A DNA stretch of 22,343 bases from Desulfobacteraceae bacterium (lineage in GTDB: Bacteria; Desulfobacterota; DSM-4660; Desulfatiglandales; Desulfatiglandaceae). The position numbers and the translations under genes are program-made. Below, piece by piece: positions 1 to 8,509 of this stretch; position 1 is the first letter of the stretch, and each line of letters begins with the position of its first letter. The stretch is taken from contig JAUUVE010000002.1 of assembly GCA_030589715.1 (NCBI GenBank), positions 1 through 22,343 on the forward strand. The letters run 5' to 3'. The notes under the pieces were generated by a model. It was given only the letters and a program-made list of their open reading frames with translations. It did not search any database and was not told the origin of the DNA.

Positions 1-145
1 ATTCAGGATTTGAACACCAAAGGCACTCCAAAGGGCAGCCCTTCATGAATACCGTTGTCCTGATCCCCGGGCCGTCATGGATACTAAATCTCTGTATGTT
101 GAAAATCAGCCCCTTCCTTCCGTTATCCTTTTGAGACAGCTTCAT
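1..145 (-). CDS. Glycyl radical enzyme activating enzyme, radical SAM (5' part only)
   Basis: The reverse strand from an ATG at 145 stays open to the window edge, giving 48 residues. They contain the classic activase N-terminus (FSIHDGPGIRTTVF at residues 20-33) followed by Cys37, Cys41 and Cys44, the CxxxCxxC motif that binds the radical-SAM [4Fe-4S] cluster. Enzymes of this family use S-adenosylmethionine to abstract a hydrogen from the conserved glycine of a partner GRE. The start lies 15 nt after the stop of the GRE at 161-2557, so the pair is almost certainly co-transcribed and this is its dedicated activase. Most activases of non-PFL GREs carry an extra ferredoxin-like insert after this point. 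The truncation prevents checking that here. Confidence 0.93.
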   Translation of the reverse strand, partial: MKLSQKDNGRKGLIFNIQRFSIHDGPGIRTTVFMKGCPLECLWCSNPE

Positions 146-160
146 TGAAAGGTCCCTTTT

Positions 161-2557
161 CTAGGATAGATCTTGTGCGGTACGCTCTATGATGTGATCT
201 TGCAGGCCTTCTGACAGTTCAACAAAATAGGCGCTATATCCTGCAACCCTTACGATAAGGTCTTGATACTCTTCAGGACGTCTCTTGGCATCAATCAAGG
301 TCTCGCTATCCACAACATTAAATTGCACATGGGGGATCTTCTTCTCTCTCCACGTCTTAAGGTAATCGATAAATAGGGGCTTCATCTCCCCTTCAAGGAA
401 TTGGGGCAGGAATTTCTGGTTCAACAGGTGATTATATGTCTGTAATGTATCGATTTTTGCACATGAGTTCAGGACAGCCGTGGGACCCTTCTTATCCATC
501 CCTGGCTGGGGGGCCAAGGTCGAATCGGCAAATGGCTCCCCGTCCCTCCTGCCATCAGGTGTTGCAGGTGTATTTGCCGAAAGGCCGTAGGTTGCCGACA
601 CGGCGCTGCCGTCACCCCTTTTTGAAAAGCCAAACCTGTCCTTTACGGTCTCCATAGCGGCCTCAGAACGGTGATGCACCTCCCGGGCAATCAGATCCGC
701 ATAATCGTCGTCATTCCCATATTTGGGTGCATTGAGGCATGCCTGCCTGATGTCTTCCCGGCCTTCCCAGTTCCTGTCCATAATCTCTATCAGTCCTGGA
801 AGTGATACCAGCTGATCTTCAAAGACCACTTTCTTGATGGCAGCCAATGAATCGGCAACATTGGTTGTACCAATCACAATGGTCATATCATGCACCATGG
901 AAGGGTAGATCCACTGTTTGCACTCCTTTCCTTTTTGTATACAACCCTCCACAATTGCCGAGTAGAAGGGCCTTGGGCAATACTTGGCATAGAGATCCCG
1001 ACAGGTATTCTCTAGCTGGGCCATCTTGGTGGTAAAAAACTTCACCTGCTCCAGATAGGCCTCAAAAATGTTCTCCCATGATGTAAAGGTTGCGGGATCG
1101 GGGGTCCTTGCCCCCCATTGTTCTCCGGTCTTAGGGTCCACACCCTGATGGAGGGCCCACCACAGACACTTTGCCAGTACAAAATATCCCTCAACACGGC
1201 GGGTAATATTCTTCCCCGGGATCTCCATGTATACACACCCGGAGACGGCATATCCCTTTGCATCCTCCGGTGGCACACCCCACTTCTCCAAGAGCGGGAC
1301 AAGTGCCTCATCATTAAACAGGGATGGATATCCAATCCCGGTCCTGATGATGTCCGTGGCCTCAGATAATAATTCATCGGGGGTCCCATTATGGACCCTC
1401 AGGGCAATGCTGGGTTCAATGGTCTTCATGGTCTTGGCAGTCTCAAGCACTAGGTAGGTAAGATCATTGGTAACATCTTTACCTTCGCTATCGGTTCCGC
1501 CGATAGTAAGGGCCTGAAGCGAGGCCACTCCTCCATAGACCGAGGTGACCAGGGGGGAATAGACCAGGCCCAGCTCAAGGAACTTGACCCAAAGGAGCTG
1601 AAGGATCTCAAGGGCCTCATCCCTTGTAATCCTTCCCTCCTTAAGATCCTTTTTATAATATGGCCCTAAGAGATAATCCAACCGGATCCCGATACCTAAC
1701 GTAGAGTACTCAAGATATCGGACCAGGTGGATAAAATAGAAAAACTGCACAGCCTCCAGGAATGTCCTAGGGGGTTTGGCCGGGACTCTCTCACAGATAC
1801 GAGCTATCTCCCTCAGCCTCTCCCTTCGTCCTGGGTCCTCTTCCGAATCTGCCATCTCCATCGCAAGGGCTGCATAACGCTTGGCAAATCCGATAACCGC
1901 CTTCAACACAATCACGACGGACTGGAGAAACTCCTTCTGATCCACATAATCAGACGGGATGGTCTCATCAATCTCTTTCAGCCTCTCTTCAGCCATTTCG
2001 ATCCTTCCATCAAGCCCGGTTTCAAATAACGCCTCATAATCCGGAATCCCAAGTTCGGACAAATGGGTCCACAGAAATGTCCCCTCATACTTCCAGTACT
2101 TTTCAAGTTCCCCTGTAAAGAGCTCTTGATGCCTATCACTCATGCATTTGCCCTTCCAATAGTCACAGAGTTCCTCTAGCTCCTTTCGACCCTCATCGTC
2201 CAGGAGTGTCTTGCCCCCTTCGCTGCTGACCAGCCTCTTTACCGATCTCCAGTTCATATCGATGGGATGATAAAGCCCCTCGGGTTCAGATGTCTGATAA
2301 CCCACAATTCGCTCCCACTCCCTGATAAATATCCCCATGTTATCAAGTACATGGGCAAGGGCCTTTGCACGACGCAGGACCATGGCCTCTCCATCGGTCT
2401 CTTTGAATGATTCTGTCATGAGACGGGACCGCTGGAGGTCAAGCCTTATTTCCGGTCTGAATAGACCCCTCGACTTTTCGTCCTCGGCATATCCCCTTTG
2501 GACGTTACGCACTGCCTTAACTGCCAGATTGCTTTTTAGCTCTTCTGTTAACCCCAT
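161..2557 (-). CDS. Glycyl radical enzyme of the PFL-like superfamily, substrate unassigned
   Basis: Translation from ATG 2557 gives 798 residues; a TTG one codon upstream is less likely. The C-terminal glycyl-radical loop RVAGYSAYF is present (radical Gly773). The thiyl-radical cysteine is Cys441 in SGCVYMEIPGKN. A single active-site Cys, not Cys-Cys, argues against pyruvate formate-lyase. Choline lyase, glycerol dehydratase and hydroxyphenylacetate decarboxylase carry Glu two residues after the Cys (GCVE). This protein has Tyr there, so none of those functions can be transferred. The start overlaps the cyclase stop (TGATG), with a purine-rich GGGGAGGG 7 nt upstream, indicating translational coupling. 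The activase follows at 145. The enzyme is presumably cytoplasmic and destroyed by oxygen. A decarboxylase, dehydratase or fumarate-adding role all remain possible. Confidence 0.9.
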   Translation of the reverse strand: MGLTEELKSNLAVKAVRNVQRGYAEDEKSRGLFRPEIRLDLQRSRLMTESFKETDGEAMVLRRAKALAHVLDNMGIFIREWERIVGYQTSEPEGLYHPIDMNWRSVKRLVSSEGGKTLLDDEGRKELEELCDYWKGKCMSDRHQELFTGELEKYWKYEGTFLWTHLSELGIPDYEALFETGLDGRIEMAEERLKEIDETIPSDYVDQKEFLQSVVIVLKAVIGFAKRYAALAMEMADSEEDPGRRERLREIARICERVPAKPPRTFLEAVQFFYFIHLVRYLEYSTLGIGIRLDYLLGPYYKKDLKEGRITRDEALEILQLLWVKFLELGLVYSPLVTSVYGGVASLQALTIGGTDSEGKDVTNDLTYLVLETAKTMKTIEPSIALRVHNGTPDELLSEATDIIRTGIGYPSLFNDEALVPLLEKWGVPPEDAKGYAVSGCVYMEIPGKNITRRVEGYFVLAKCLWWALHQGVDPKTGEQWGARTPDPATFTSWENIFEAYLEQVKFFTTKMAQLENTCRDLYAKYCPRPFYSAIVEGCIQKGKECKQWIYPSMVHDMTIVIGTTNVADSLAAIKKVVFEDQLVSLPGLIEIMDRNWEGREDIRQACLNAPKYGNDDDYADLIAREVHHRSEAAMETVKDRFGFSKRGDGSAVSATYGLSANTPATPDGRRDGEPFADSTLAPQPGMDKKGPTAVLNSCAKIDTLQTYNHLLNQKFLPQFLEGEMKPLFIDYLKTWREKKIPHVQFNVVDSETLIDAKRRPEEYQDLIVRVAGYSAYFVELSEGLQDHIIERTAQDLS

Positions 2558-4302
2558 CAATTGCCCTCCCCTTCAAGATTCTCAATATCTCTCTTCTGGG
2601 CCAAAATACCCTCCACCAGATATAGCCTTACTTGTCCCTTGACACCCTTAAGGGGGATGCTGAAAGCCCTCTTGATCACCAGCTCTTCTGACAAATGTCC
2701 ATAGACCGGTTCCGATATGATCACTTCGCCCCCCTTGGCCTCGGATTGTATGCGCTGGGTTATATTTACGGGTGAGCCCACGATACCATACTTGGCCCTG
2801 GTCTCAGAACCTATATTCCCCACTACCACCTCACCCGAATTTACACCAATTCCCATCTCAAGTTGGGGGAGCCCCGATATCTCTACCTCTTCGTTAAACT
2901 TTGTCATGATCTCCTGCATTTCAAAGGCGCAGTCAATGCTCTTACGGATTACGGGTTCGAGGGGACCTTCGAGCGGGTCAAAAAATACTAACACGCTGTC
3001 CCCAAAGAAATCCACGATTATCCCCTGGTGTCTATGGATCACCTCTATCAACGCAGAAAAATAGCGATTCAAGAGGCCGATTATGACGTCTGGGCTCAGG
3101 GACTCTGCTAAGGGTGTAAACTGCCGGATGTCAGACATCAAGATTGCCACTTCTCGCTTCACACCACCCAGTCTGGCGGCCTCCGGCCGCTTCAACAGCT
3201 CCCTGGCGATCTCATGATCAACATACCGTCCAAAGGTATTTCTGATAAAATCCCTCTCTTTTAGACCTTCAACCATGGTATTGAAGCTTTGTGTCAGTTG
3301 CCCGATTTCATCACGGCTTCTTACGGTCAAGGAGGTGCCATAATTGCCTGTGGCAACACGGCCTGCTGCATCGGAGATCTCTGTTATCGATCGGACCATA
3401 TTCCCCACAACAGATCGGATCAACAGCAAGATAAAAAGAAGGCAGGAAAGCTCGCCCACAGAGTAATAAATCAGGTACCCGATGACTGGGGCCAAGATCT
3501 TCTTCCCGGGCGCAAACAATACAATGGCCCAGGGTGCCTGCTTGATCTTAAAAAACCCTGTTACCTCCTTAGGAGGATGTCCCGCACCGAGGATTGTGCC
3601 GAATGGCCTCTCTCTTATTGCTGCCAGAAGAACTCCTTCCAACCGGTCTCCTGTCTCCCCAAGCTTCCTCCGCCCGTTCATCATGGTGTCAGTATGGGCA
3701 AGGTAGCGACCCGAATCATCCACCAGACATGCCTTGTCGCCCTGCCACCAGCCGAGCTTAATAATGTCCTGCATAAGGTAGTCAAAACGTACACCCACCT
3801 CAAATCTTCCCACTAACCGGCCAGCATCGTCTAATAGATCAGAGATCAGGGTTACTGTCTCCTGCCCTGTCTTTGTATCGTAACGTGGAGGGGTAACCTC
3901 TGAGATCCTCGCCCGGTGAAAGCGCATCATCTCATGTCTTCCCATATGGGATCTATCCCTCATCATAGGCATACGAGTGTCTCCCTTGTCTATCCACTGG
4001 AGACTTACCTTTGTCACACCTTCCGATTCCTGTAAACGCTTAAGTATCCATTCTTGAATGCCATACTCGCCTCTGTTACCACCGGTCTTGTAAAACATCT
4101 CGATCCAAGCGATAGGGTGGCCGATCCGCATGTCAATAGAGTGAGCAGCTCGCTGGAGTTTGAGTATCGCAGCCTCTCTCCACTCATCCAGCAGGCTTTC
4201 CCTTGCATAAAGGAAACCGAAAATACCGGTAAAAGAGAGGAGTAACGCCACCGGAAGCAATAACAGGAGAGAAACCCGCCGTTGGAGGCTCTTGATTACC
4301 AT
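2557..4302 (-). CDS. Membrane-anchored class III adenylate/guanylate cyclase with Cache-like sensor and HAMP
   Basis: The 581-residue product has an N-terminal membrane segment (about 11-32), an extracytoplasmic sensor region resembling a Cache domain (about 35-265), a second membrane segment (about 272-298), a HAMP linker (about 298-350) and a C-terminal class III cyclase domain (about 380-565). The two metal-binding aspartates (Asp391 in MSDIRQFT, Asp435 in FFGDS) and the catalytic Asn513/Arg517 pair (VNITQR) are present, so activity is likely. The residues that normally choose the base look non-canonical: Asp431 where adenylate cyclases have Lys, and Gly506 where they have Asp or Thr. ATP versus GTP use therefore cannot be called. 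The start is 8 nt after the YtkA-like gene, with AAGGA upstream, and the stop overlaps the GRE start. The ligand of the sensor is unknown. Confidence 0.9.
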   Translation of the reverse strand: MVIKSLQRRVSLLLLLPVALLLSFTGIFGFLYARESLLDEWREAAILKLQRAAHSIDMRIGHPIAWIEMFYKTGGNRGEYGIQEWILKRLQESEGVTKVSLQWIDKGDTRMPMMRDRSHMGRHEMMRFHRARISEVTPPRYDTKTGQETVTLISDLLDDAGRLVGRFEVGVRFDYLMQDIIKLGWWQGDKACLVDDSGRYLAHTDTMMNGRRKLGETGDRLEGVLLAAIRERPFGTILGAGHPPKEVTGFFKIKQAPWAIVLFAPGKKILAPVIGYLIYYSVGELSCLLFILLLIRSVVGNMVRSITEISDAAGRVATGNYGTSLTVRSRDEIGQLTQSFNTMVEGLKERDFIRNTFGRYVDHEIARELLKRPEAARLGGVKREVAILMSDIRQFTPLAESLSPDVIIGLLNRYFSALIEVIHRHQGIIVDFFGDSVLVFFDPLEGPLEPVIRKSIDCAFEMQEIMTKFNEEVEISGLPQLEMGIGVNSGEVVVGNIGSETRAKYGIVGSPVNITQRIQSEAKGGEVIISEPVYGHLSEELVIKRAFSIPLKGVKGQVRLYLVEGILAQKRDIENLEGEGN

Positions 4303-4310
4303 GCCGTTCC

Positions 4311-4733
4311 TTACCTGGCCTCATAAGTAAACTTGTCAAACATCTTTTTCCCGCCGGTTACAACTTTGGTCTTCACAGTGTAGACGCCCTTTGCCCTAAA
4401 ATCGATGTCGGCGCCGAAGGCACCATTCATTCCCATTGCCATGAACCTTTGCTTGGAACCATCGGGACCAACAACCAGAAATCCCACCTTCGCCTTGTCG
4501 ATGCTATGCCCGTCCGGGGCAACAACGTAGACCATCATGTGCTGCGTTTCCCGTTTCGGTAAATTGATCAGGTAGTAGTCAAATCGATATCCCATCACCA
4601 TAGATTGATGGATGTGGACACCCACTCGTTCGCCATGGTCTGTCGAAAGGGCGTGATTCACCAACAAAGCCCAGAGAACAAATGTGCCTCCGAAGGCCAG
4701 GGCAATGGCAAAAGGGATTGAATATCTTTTCAT
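4311..4733 (-). CDS. Small exported YtkA-like protein linked to the RND pump
   Basis: This 140-residue protein starts at ATG 4733, two bases after the pump stop and behind GGAG; an upstream in-frame ATG at 4769 would overlap the pump. Residues about 5-25 form a signal peptide or membrane anchor. The rest is a compact beta-rich domain of the YtkA/FixH-like kind (pattern VAPDG, then GPDGSKQ, then GVYTVKTKV). Several His and Met residues cluster early (HIHQSMVMG, then QHMM), which would suit binding of copper or silver in the periplasm. The family assignment rests on overall pattern. Placement between the pump and the cyclase suggests a metal-handling accessory, but no function is proven. Confidence 0.7.
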   Translation of the reverse strand: MKRYSIPFAIALAFGGTFVLWALLVNHALSTDHGERVGVHIHQSMVMGYRFDYYLINLPKRETQHMMVYVVAPDGHSIDKAKVGFLVVGPDGSKQRFMAMGMNGAFGADIDFRAKGVYTVKTKVVTGGKKMFDKFTYEAR

Positions 4734-4735
4734 TG

Positions 4736-7700
4736 TTATGCTCCTTTCTTTATCGTCCACCGCTTCCAAATATAGTAGACGACCGGTATTATCACCAGGG
4801 TGAGTATGGCAGATGAGACCAGTCCCCCCACCATGGGGGCTGCAATCCGCTTCATTACCTGTGCCCCTGTCTCAGCGCCCCACATCACTGGCAAAAGGCC
4901 AATGAGGGTGGTGGAAACGGTCATCAGTTTTGGCCGTACCCTATCCACAGCCCCCTCAATGATTGCATCATGAAGGTCTTGGCCGGAGCGCATCTTCCCA
5001 GCCTTTTTTCTCCTCTCAAAGGTCTCATCCAGATAGACCAGCATGACTACGCCAGTTTCAGCGGCAAGTCCTGCCAGGGCAATGAATCCCACCACTACCG
5101 CCACCGATAGGTTGTAGCCCAAGAGATAGAGGAGCCACACCCCTCCTACCAGCGCAAAGGGCAGGGTTCCCATGACAATGAGGGCCTCCACGAAATTTCG
5201 AAAATGAAGATAAAGGAGTATAAAAATCACCACCAATGTCACCGGCACGATAACATTCAGCGTCTTTCGGGCCTTTTCCATATATTCGTACTGCCCCGAC
5301 CATATTATGGAGTATCCTATAGGAATCTCCACTTCCCTAGACACGATCTCTTTGGCCCTCTTCACATAGGAACCCACGTCCACACCCTTAAGGTCCACAT
5401 AGACCCAGGCCGTGGGGCGGGAGTTCTCGCTTTTGATCCCTGATGGCCCCTTGTGGATAGAGATGTCCACAAGCTGTCCCATAGGAACATGCGCCCCCGT
5501 GGGTGCGGCCACCAGGACCCGCCTGAGCCGGTCGATGTTGTCCCGCAGCTCCCGGCTGTAGCGCAGATTAACAGGGTATCGCTCCAGCCCTTCCACCGTA
5601 TAAGTCACGTTAGTCCCGCCGATGGCGGTTACGATCACATCCTGGACATCGCCTATGGTCAGGCCATAACGGGCGATCTCAGCGCGTTTAATGCGAAAAT
5701 CCAGATAATTTCCTCCGGTGATGCGCTCGGAGTAAGCGGAAAGCGTGCCTGGGATTTCCCTGACCACCGCTTCGATCCGTGCCCCCAGCTCGGAGAGCAC
5801 TTCCAGATTCGGACCCGTGACCTTGATCCCGACCGGGGTCTTGATTCCGGTGGAGAGCATATCATTGCGGGTCTTTATAGGCATGGTCCACGCATTGGTG
5901 AGCCCTGGAAACTGAATGGCCCGGTCCAGATGCTCGATGAGCTCCTCGATGGTGATGTAACGTTCTTCGGGCCAGATCCAGCTGAGCGGCCTCTTGAGCC
6001 AAACCGGCCAGGTTAAAAAAAATCGTTTGATTGTCTTCTTCCGCCATTCATGGAGGACCTTCCCCCTCTTGACCTCTGGCCAGATCCATGTCACGGGTTT
6101 TTTGAGCCATCCGGGCCAGTCCGAGAAAAACCTCTTCACTTGCACTGTTTCGTATTCCACCTGCGGCCGCAGCATGATTGTGGTTTCGATCATTGAAAGG
6201 GGCGCTGGATCGGTAGCTGTCTCTGCACGACCAATTTTTCCCAAGGTATGATGAACCTCTGGAAAGCTCTGGATGATTTTGTCCGTCTGCTGGAGCAGTT
6301 CTCTGGCCTTTGCAATGGAGATCCCCGGAAGGGTCGTGGGCATGTAGAGAAGGTTTCCCTCGTTCAAGGGAGGCATAAACTCACTGCCGATGTGCGACAG
6401 AGGATAGTATGACGCCATAAGGATGAGCATCGAAATAAACACCGTGCTCTTTCGCCATTTAAGCACTATGCGAATAGAGGGGCGATAGATCGATATGAAA
6501 AGACGGTTCGTCGGATTCCGGGACTCGGGAACAATCTTCTGGGGTACGAGACATATGACTGCAAAGAGGGATACGGCCAATGCCGCAACCAGCGCCCAAT
6601 CCGGCAGTTTCAAACCGACCAAGCCACCGGCGATGACCAGAATTGGAGGACCCGCAACCGAAGTGATCCAGATCCTCAGTCTGCGTCCCCTCGTCACTTC
6701 TGGCCCAAGGGTCTTGTCACGGACAAAAAAGAGCATTAGTACCGGGACGACAGTAATGGCCAGCACCGATGAGGCTGCAATGGCAAAGGTTTTTGTATAG
6801 GCGAGCGGCTTAAAGAGTCTCCCTGATTGCTCTTCCAGGCTAAAGACCGGGAGAAAGGACACGGTAATGATCAATAAGCTATAAAAAAGGGCCGGCCCCA
6901 CCTCCTTTGCAGACTCCAGAATAATCTCTTTGTGGGATTTCTTCCCCCGGTCCCTTTCCAAATGCTTGTGGGCGTTCTCAACCAGAACCACCGAGGCGTC
7001 CACCATGACCCCGATGGCTATGGCTATGCCGCCGAGACTCATTATGTTTGCACTGATACCCAGCGGTTTCATGATGAGAAAGGACATCAGTATTCCCACG
7101 GGCAAGGTGAAGATGGCCACAAAGGCGGAGCGAAAATGGAGGAGGAACAGAACGCAAATAATGGCCACCACAGACAGCTCTTCAATAAGCTTTTTCCTCA
7201 GTGTATGAATGGCCTTTTCGATGAGACCCGATCGGTCATAAGCATCCTCTATTACCACCCCTTCAGGGAGCCCCTTTTCAAGCTCTTTTAGTCTTTTCTT
7301 TACATTTTTGATGACCTCAGGGGCGTTTCCGCCATACCGCATCACCACAATGCCGCCCACAACCTCCCCTTCTCCGTTCCATTCCAGGATCCCCCTGCGC
7401 AGTTCCGGCCCCAGATGCACATTCGCAATGTTCTTGAGAAGAACCGGAGTTCCCTTGGTGTCGACCCCAACCGCCACATATTCAAGATCCTCAAGAGAGG
7501 TAATATATCCAAGCCCCCGGACCATAAATTCGGTCTCGCCCATCTCTACCAACCTGCCCCCAACGTCCTTGTTGGATCGCCTGATGGCCTCCCTGACCTT
7601 TTGAATGGAAAGATCATAGGCAAGCAACCTGTTTGGATCCACTTCCACCTGGTACTGCTTCACAAAACCACCGATACTCGCCACCTCGGAAACACCAGGC

Positions 7701-8212
7701 ACGGAGAGCAGTTCATATCTGAGATACCAGTCCTGTATGCTTCGGAGCTCTTGGAGATCGTGTTCCTCAAAGGTATCCTTCAGGACATATTGATACACCC
7801 ACCCAACGCCGGTGGCGTCCGGTCCCAGGGTTGTTGTCACCCCCGACGGAAGCCTGCTGGAGACAAAGTTGAGGTACTCGAGCACCCGTGAGCGGGCCCA
7901 GTAGAGATCGGTTCCTTCCTCAAAAATAATGTAAACAAAAGAGAGGCCAAAAAAAGAGTATCCTCGGACGACCTTGGCGTACGGGACGCCTAACATGGTT
8001 GTAGTCAGCGGATAGGTAACCTGATCCTCCACAACCTGGGGGGCCTGGCCCGGGTATTCGGTATAGATGATTACCTGCACATCTGAAAGATCGGGGATCG
8101 CGTCGACAGGGATTTTAACCATCGCATAGATGCCGCCGACAATAACCAAGACCGTGCACAGCAGCACCATAAAGCCGTTGTTGACGGACCACTCGATGAT
8201 CTTCTTGATCAT
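4736..8212 (-). CDS. cusA: CusA/CzcA-family heavy-metal RND efflux pump (Cu/Ag type)
   Basis: The inner-membrane proton/metal antiporter has 1158 residues, about 110 more than typical CusA. The proton-relay helix is recognisable (GVMVDASVVLVEN, about residue 400), as is the C-terminal membrane domain. The three methionines that form the Cu/Ag site in E. coli CusA have counterparts in NEGNLLYMP (about 610), APLSMIETT (about 674) and NDMLSTGIKTP (about 785). This favours monovalent Cu/Ag over Zn/Co/Cd. The extra length comes from a hydrophobic insert near residues 510-560 and a tandem duplication near 692-750. It pairs with the CusB-like adaptor, from which it is separated by a 297-nt gap containing an inverted-repeat element. 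Confidence 0.95.
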   Translation of the reverse strand: MIKKIIEWSVNNGFMVLLCTVLVIVGGIYAMVKIPVDAIPDLSDVQVIIYTEYPGQAPQVVEDQVTYPLTTTMLGVPYAKVVRGYSFFGLSFVYIIFEEGTDLYWARSRVLEYLNFVSSRLPSGVTTTLGPDATGVGWVYQYVLKDTFEEHDLQELRSIQDWYLRYELLSVPGVSEVASIGGFVKQYQVEVDPNRLLAYDLSIQKVREAIRRSNKDVGGRLVEMGETEFMVRGLGYITSLEDLEYVAVGVDTKGTPVLLKNIANVHLGPELRRGILEWNGEGEVVGGIVVMRYGGNAPEVIKNVKKRLKELEKGLPEGVVIEDAYDRSGLIEKAIHTLRKKLIEELSVVAIICVLFLLHFRSAFVAIFTLPVGILMSFLIMKPLGISANIMSLGGIAIAIGVMVDASVVLVENAHKHLERDRGKKSHKEIILESAKEVGPALFYSLLIITVSFLPVFSLEEQSGRLFKPLAYTKTFAIAASSVLAITVVPVLMLFFVRDKTLGPEVTRGRRLRIWITSVAGPPILVIAGGLVGLKLPDWALVAALAVSLFAVICLVPQKIVPESRNPTNRLFISIYRPSIRIVLKWRKSTVFISMLILMASYYPLSHIGSEFMPPLNEGNLLYMPTTLPGISIAKARELLQQTDKIIQSFPEVHHTLGKIGRAETATDPAPLSMIETTIMLRPQVEYETVQVKRFFSDWPGWLKKPVTWIWPEVKRGKVLHEWRKKTIKRFFLTWPVWLKRPLSWIWPEERYITIEELIEHLDRAIQFPGLTNAWTMPIKTRNDMLSTGIKTPVGIKVTGPNLEVLSELGARIEAVVREIPGTLSAYSERITGGNYLDFRIKRAEIARYGLTIGDVQDVIVTAIGGTNVTYTVEGLERYPVNLRYSRELRDNIDRLRRVLVAAPTGAHVPMGQLVDISIHKGPSGIKSENSRPTAWVYVDLKGVDVGSYVKRAKEIVSREVEIPIGYSIIWSGQYEYMEKARKTLNVIVPVTLVVIFILLYLHFRNFVEALIVMGTLPFALVGGVWLLYLLGYNLSVAVVVGFIALAGLAAETGVVMLVYLDETFERRKKAGKMRSGQDLHDAIIEGAVDRVRPKLMTVSTTLIGLLPVMWGAETGAQVMKRIAAPMVGGLVSSAILTLVIIPVVYYIWKRWTIKKGA
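5963..6139 (-). repeat. Tandem duplication inside the CusA gene
   Basis: Two copies of a Trp-rich segment lie about 108 nt apart (6071-6139 and 5963-6030). Both follow the pattern KRFF-x2-WP-x-WLK-x-P-x2-WIWPE, with roughly 15 of 21 residues identical. They sit in the periplasmic porter region just before the LIEHLDRAIQFPG helix. The DNA copies have diverged but share stretches such as tggatctggcc, so the duplication is not recent. One copy of such an insert seems familiar from other CusA proteins; two copies look unusual. Confidence 0.8.
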
Positions 8213-8279
8213 TTTTCACGCCTTCAGATCGGACATCTTGGATCTATTTCGGTTCAGCAACAGAAAATCGGCTTAGCAG

Positions 8280-8475
8280 TAAACCCCGATGTTGCAAAAA
8301 CTCCTGGCACTTAGCAGAAAACGGCCTGTTATTACAGCATGAGATGACAAATTGATGACATTCGAGCAATTCACATTTCATGCAGTCCACAGTCTGTATC
8401 ATTTGTCAACTCCCAGACTTGTATGAGAGCATGTTTCGAGAATTTGGAGTGCTTTTAATGCAACATCGGGGTAAA
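8280..8475. mobile_element. MITE-like inverted-repeat element between CusB and CusA genes
   Basis: ACCCCGATGTTGCA at 8283-8296 is perfectly inverted at 8459-8472. Just inside, both ends continue with related AAAA and ACTCC runs separated by small gaps. A TAAA sits on each outer side (8280-8283 and 8472-8475), consistent with a 4-bp target duplication, although the repeat edge is ambiguous by a base or two. Inner arms (TGACAAATTGAT near 8345, ATCATTTGTCA near 8399) add a second dyad. A near direct repeat, CTTAGCAGTAAAC/CTTAGCAGAAAAC, lies at 8272-8284 and 8310-8322. There is no transposase reading frame. It could alternatively be a non-mobile mRNA hairpin controlling pump expression. Confidence 0.6.
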
Positions 8476-8509
8476 CACATAATCGTTTTCATCCGGCAAA
8501 CTCCTCAAC

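Noticed and set aside
161..2557. Annotation of the GRE as pyruvate formate-lyase
   Set aside because: It lacks the Cys-Cys active-site pair and shows the single-Cys pattern of other GRE classes.
3289..3816. 175-codon plus-strand frame opposite the cyclase gene
   Set aside because: The minus-strand cyclase is complete with HAMP and sensor regions. This frame has no recognisable domain.
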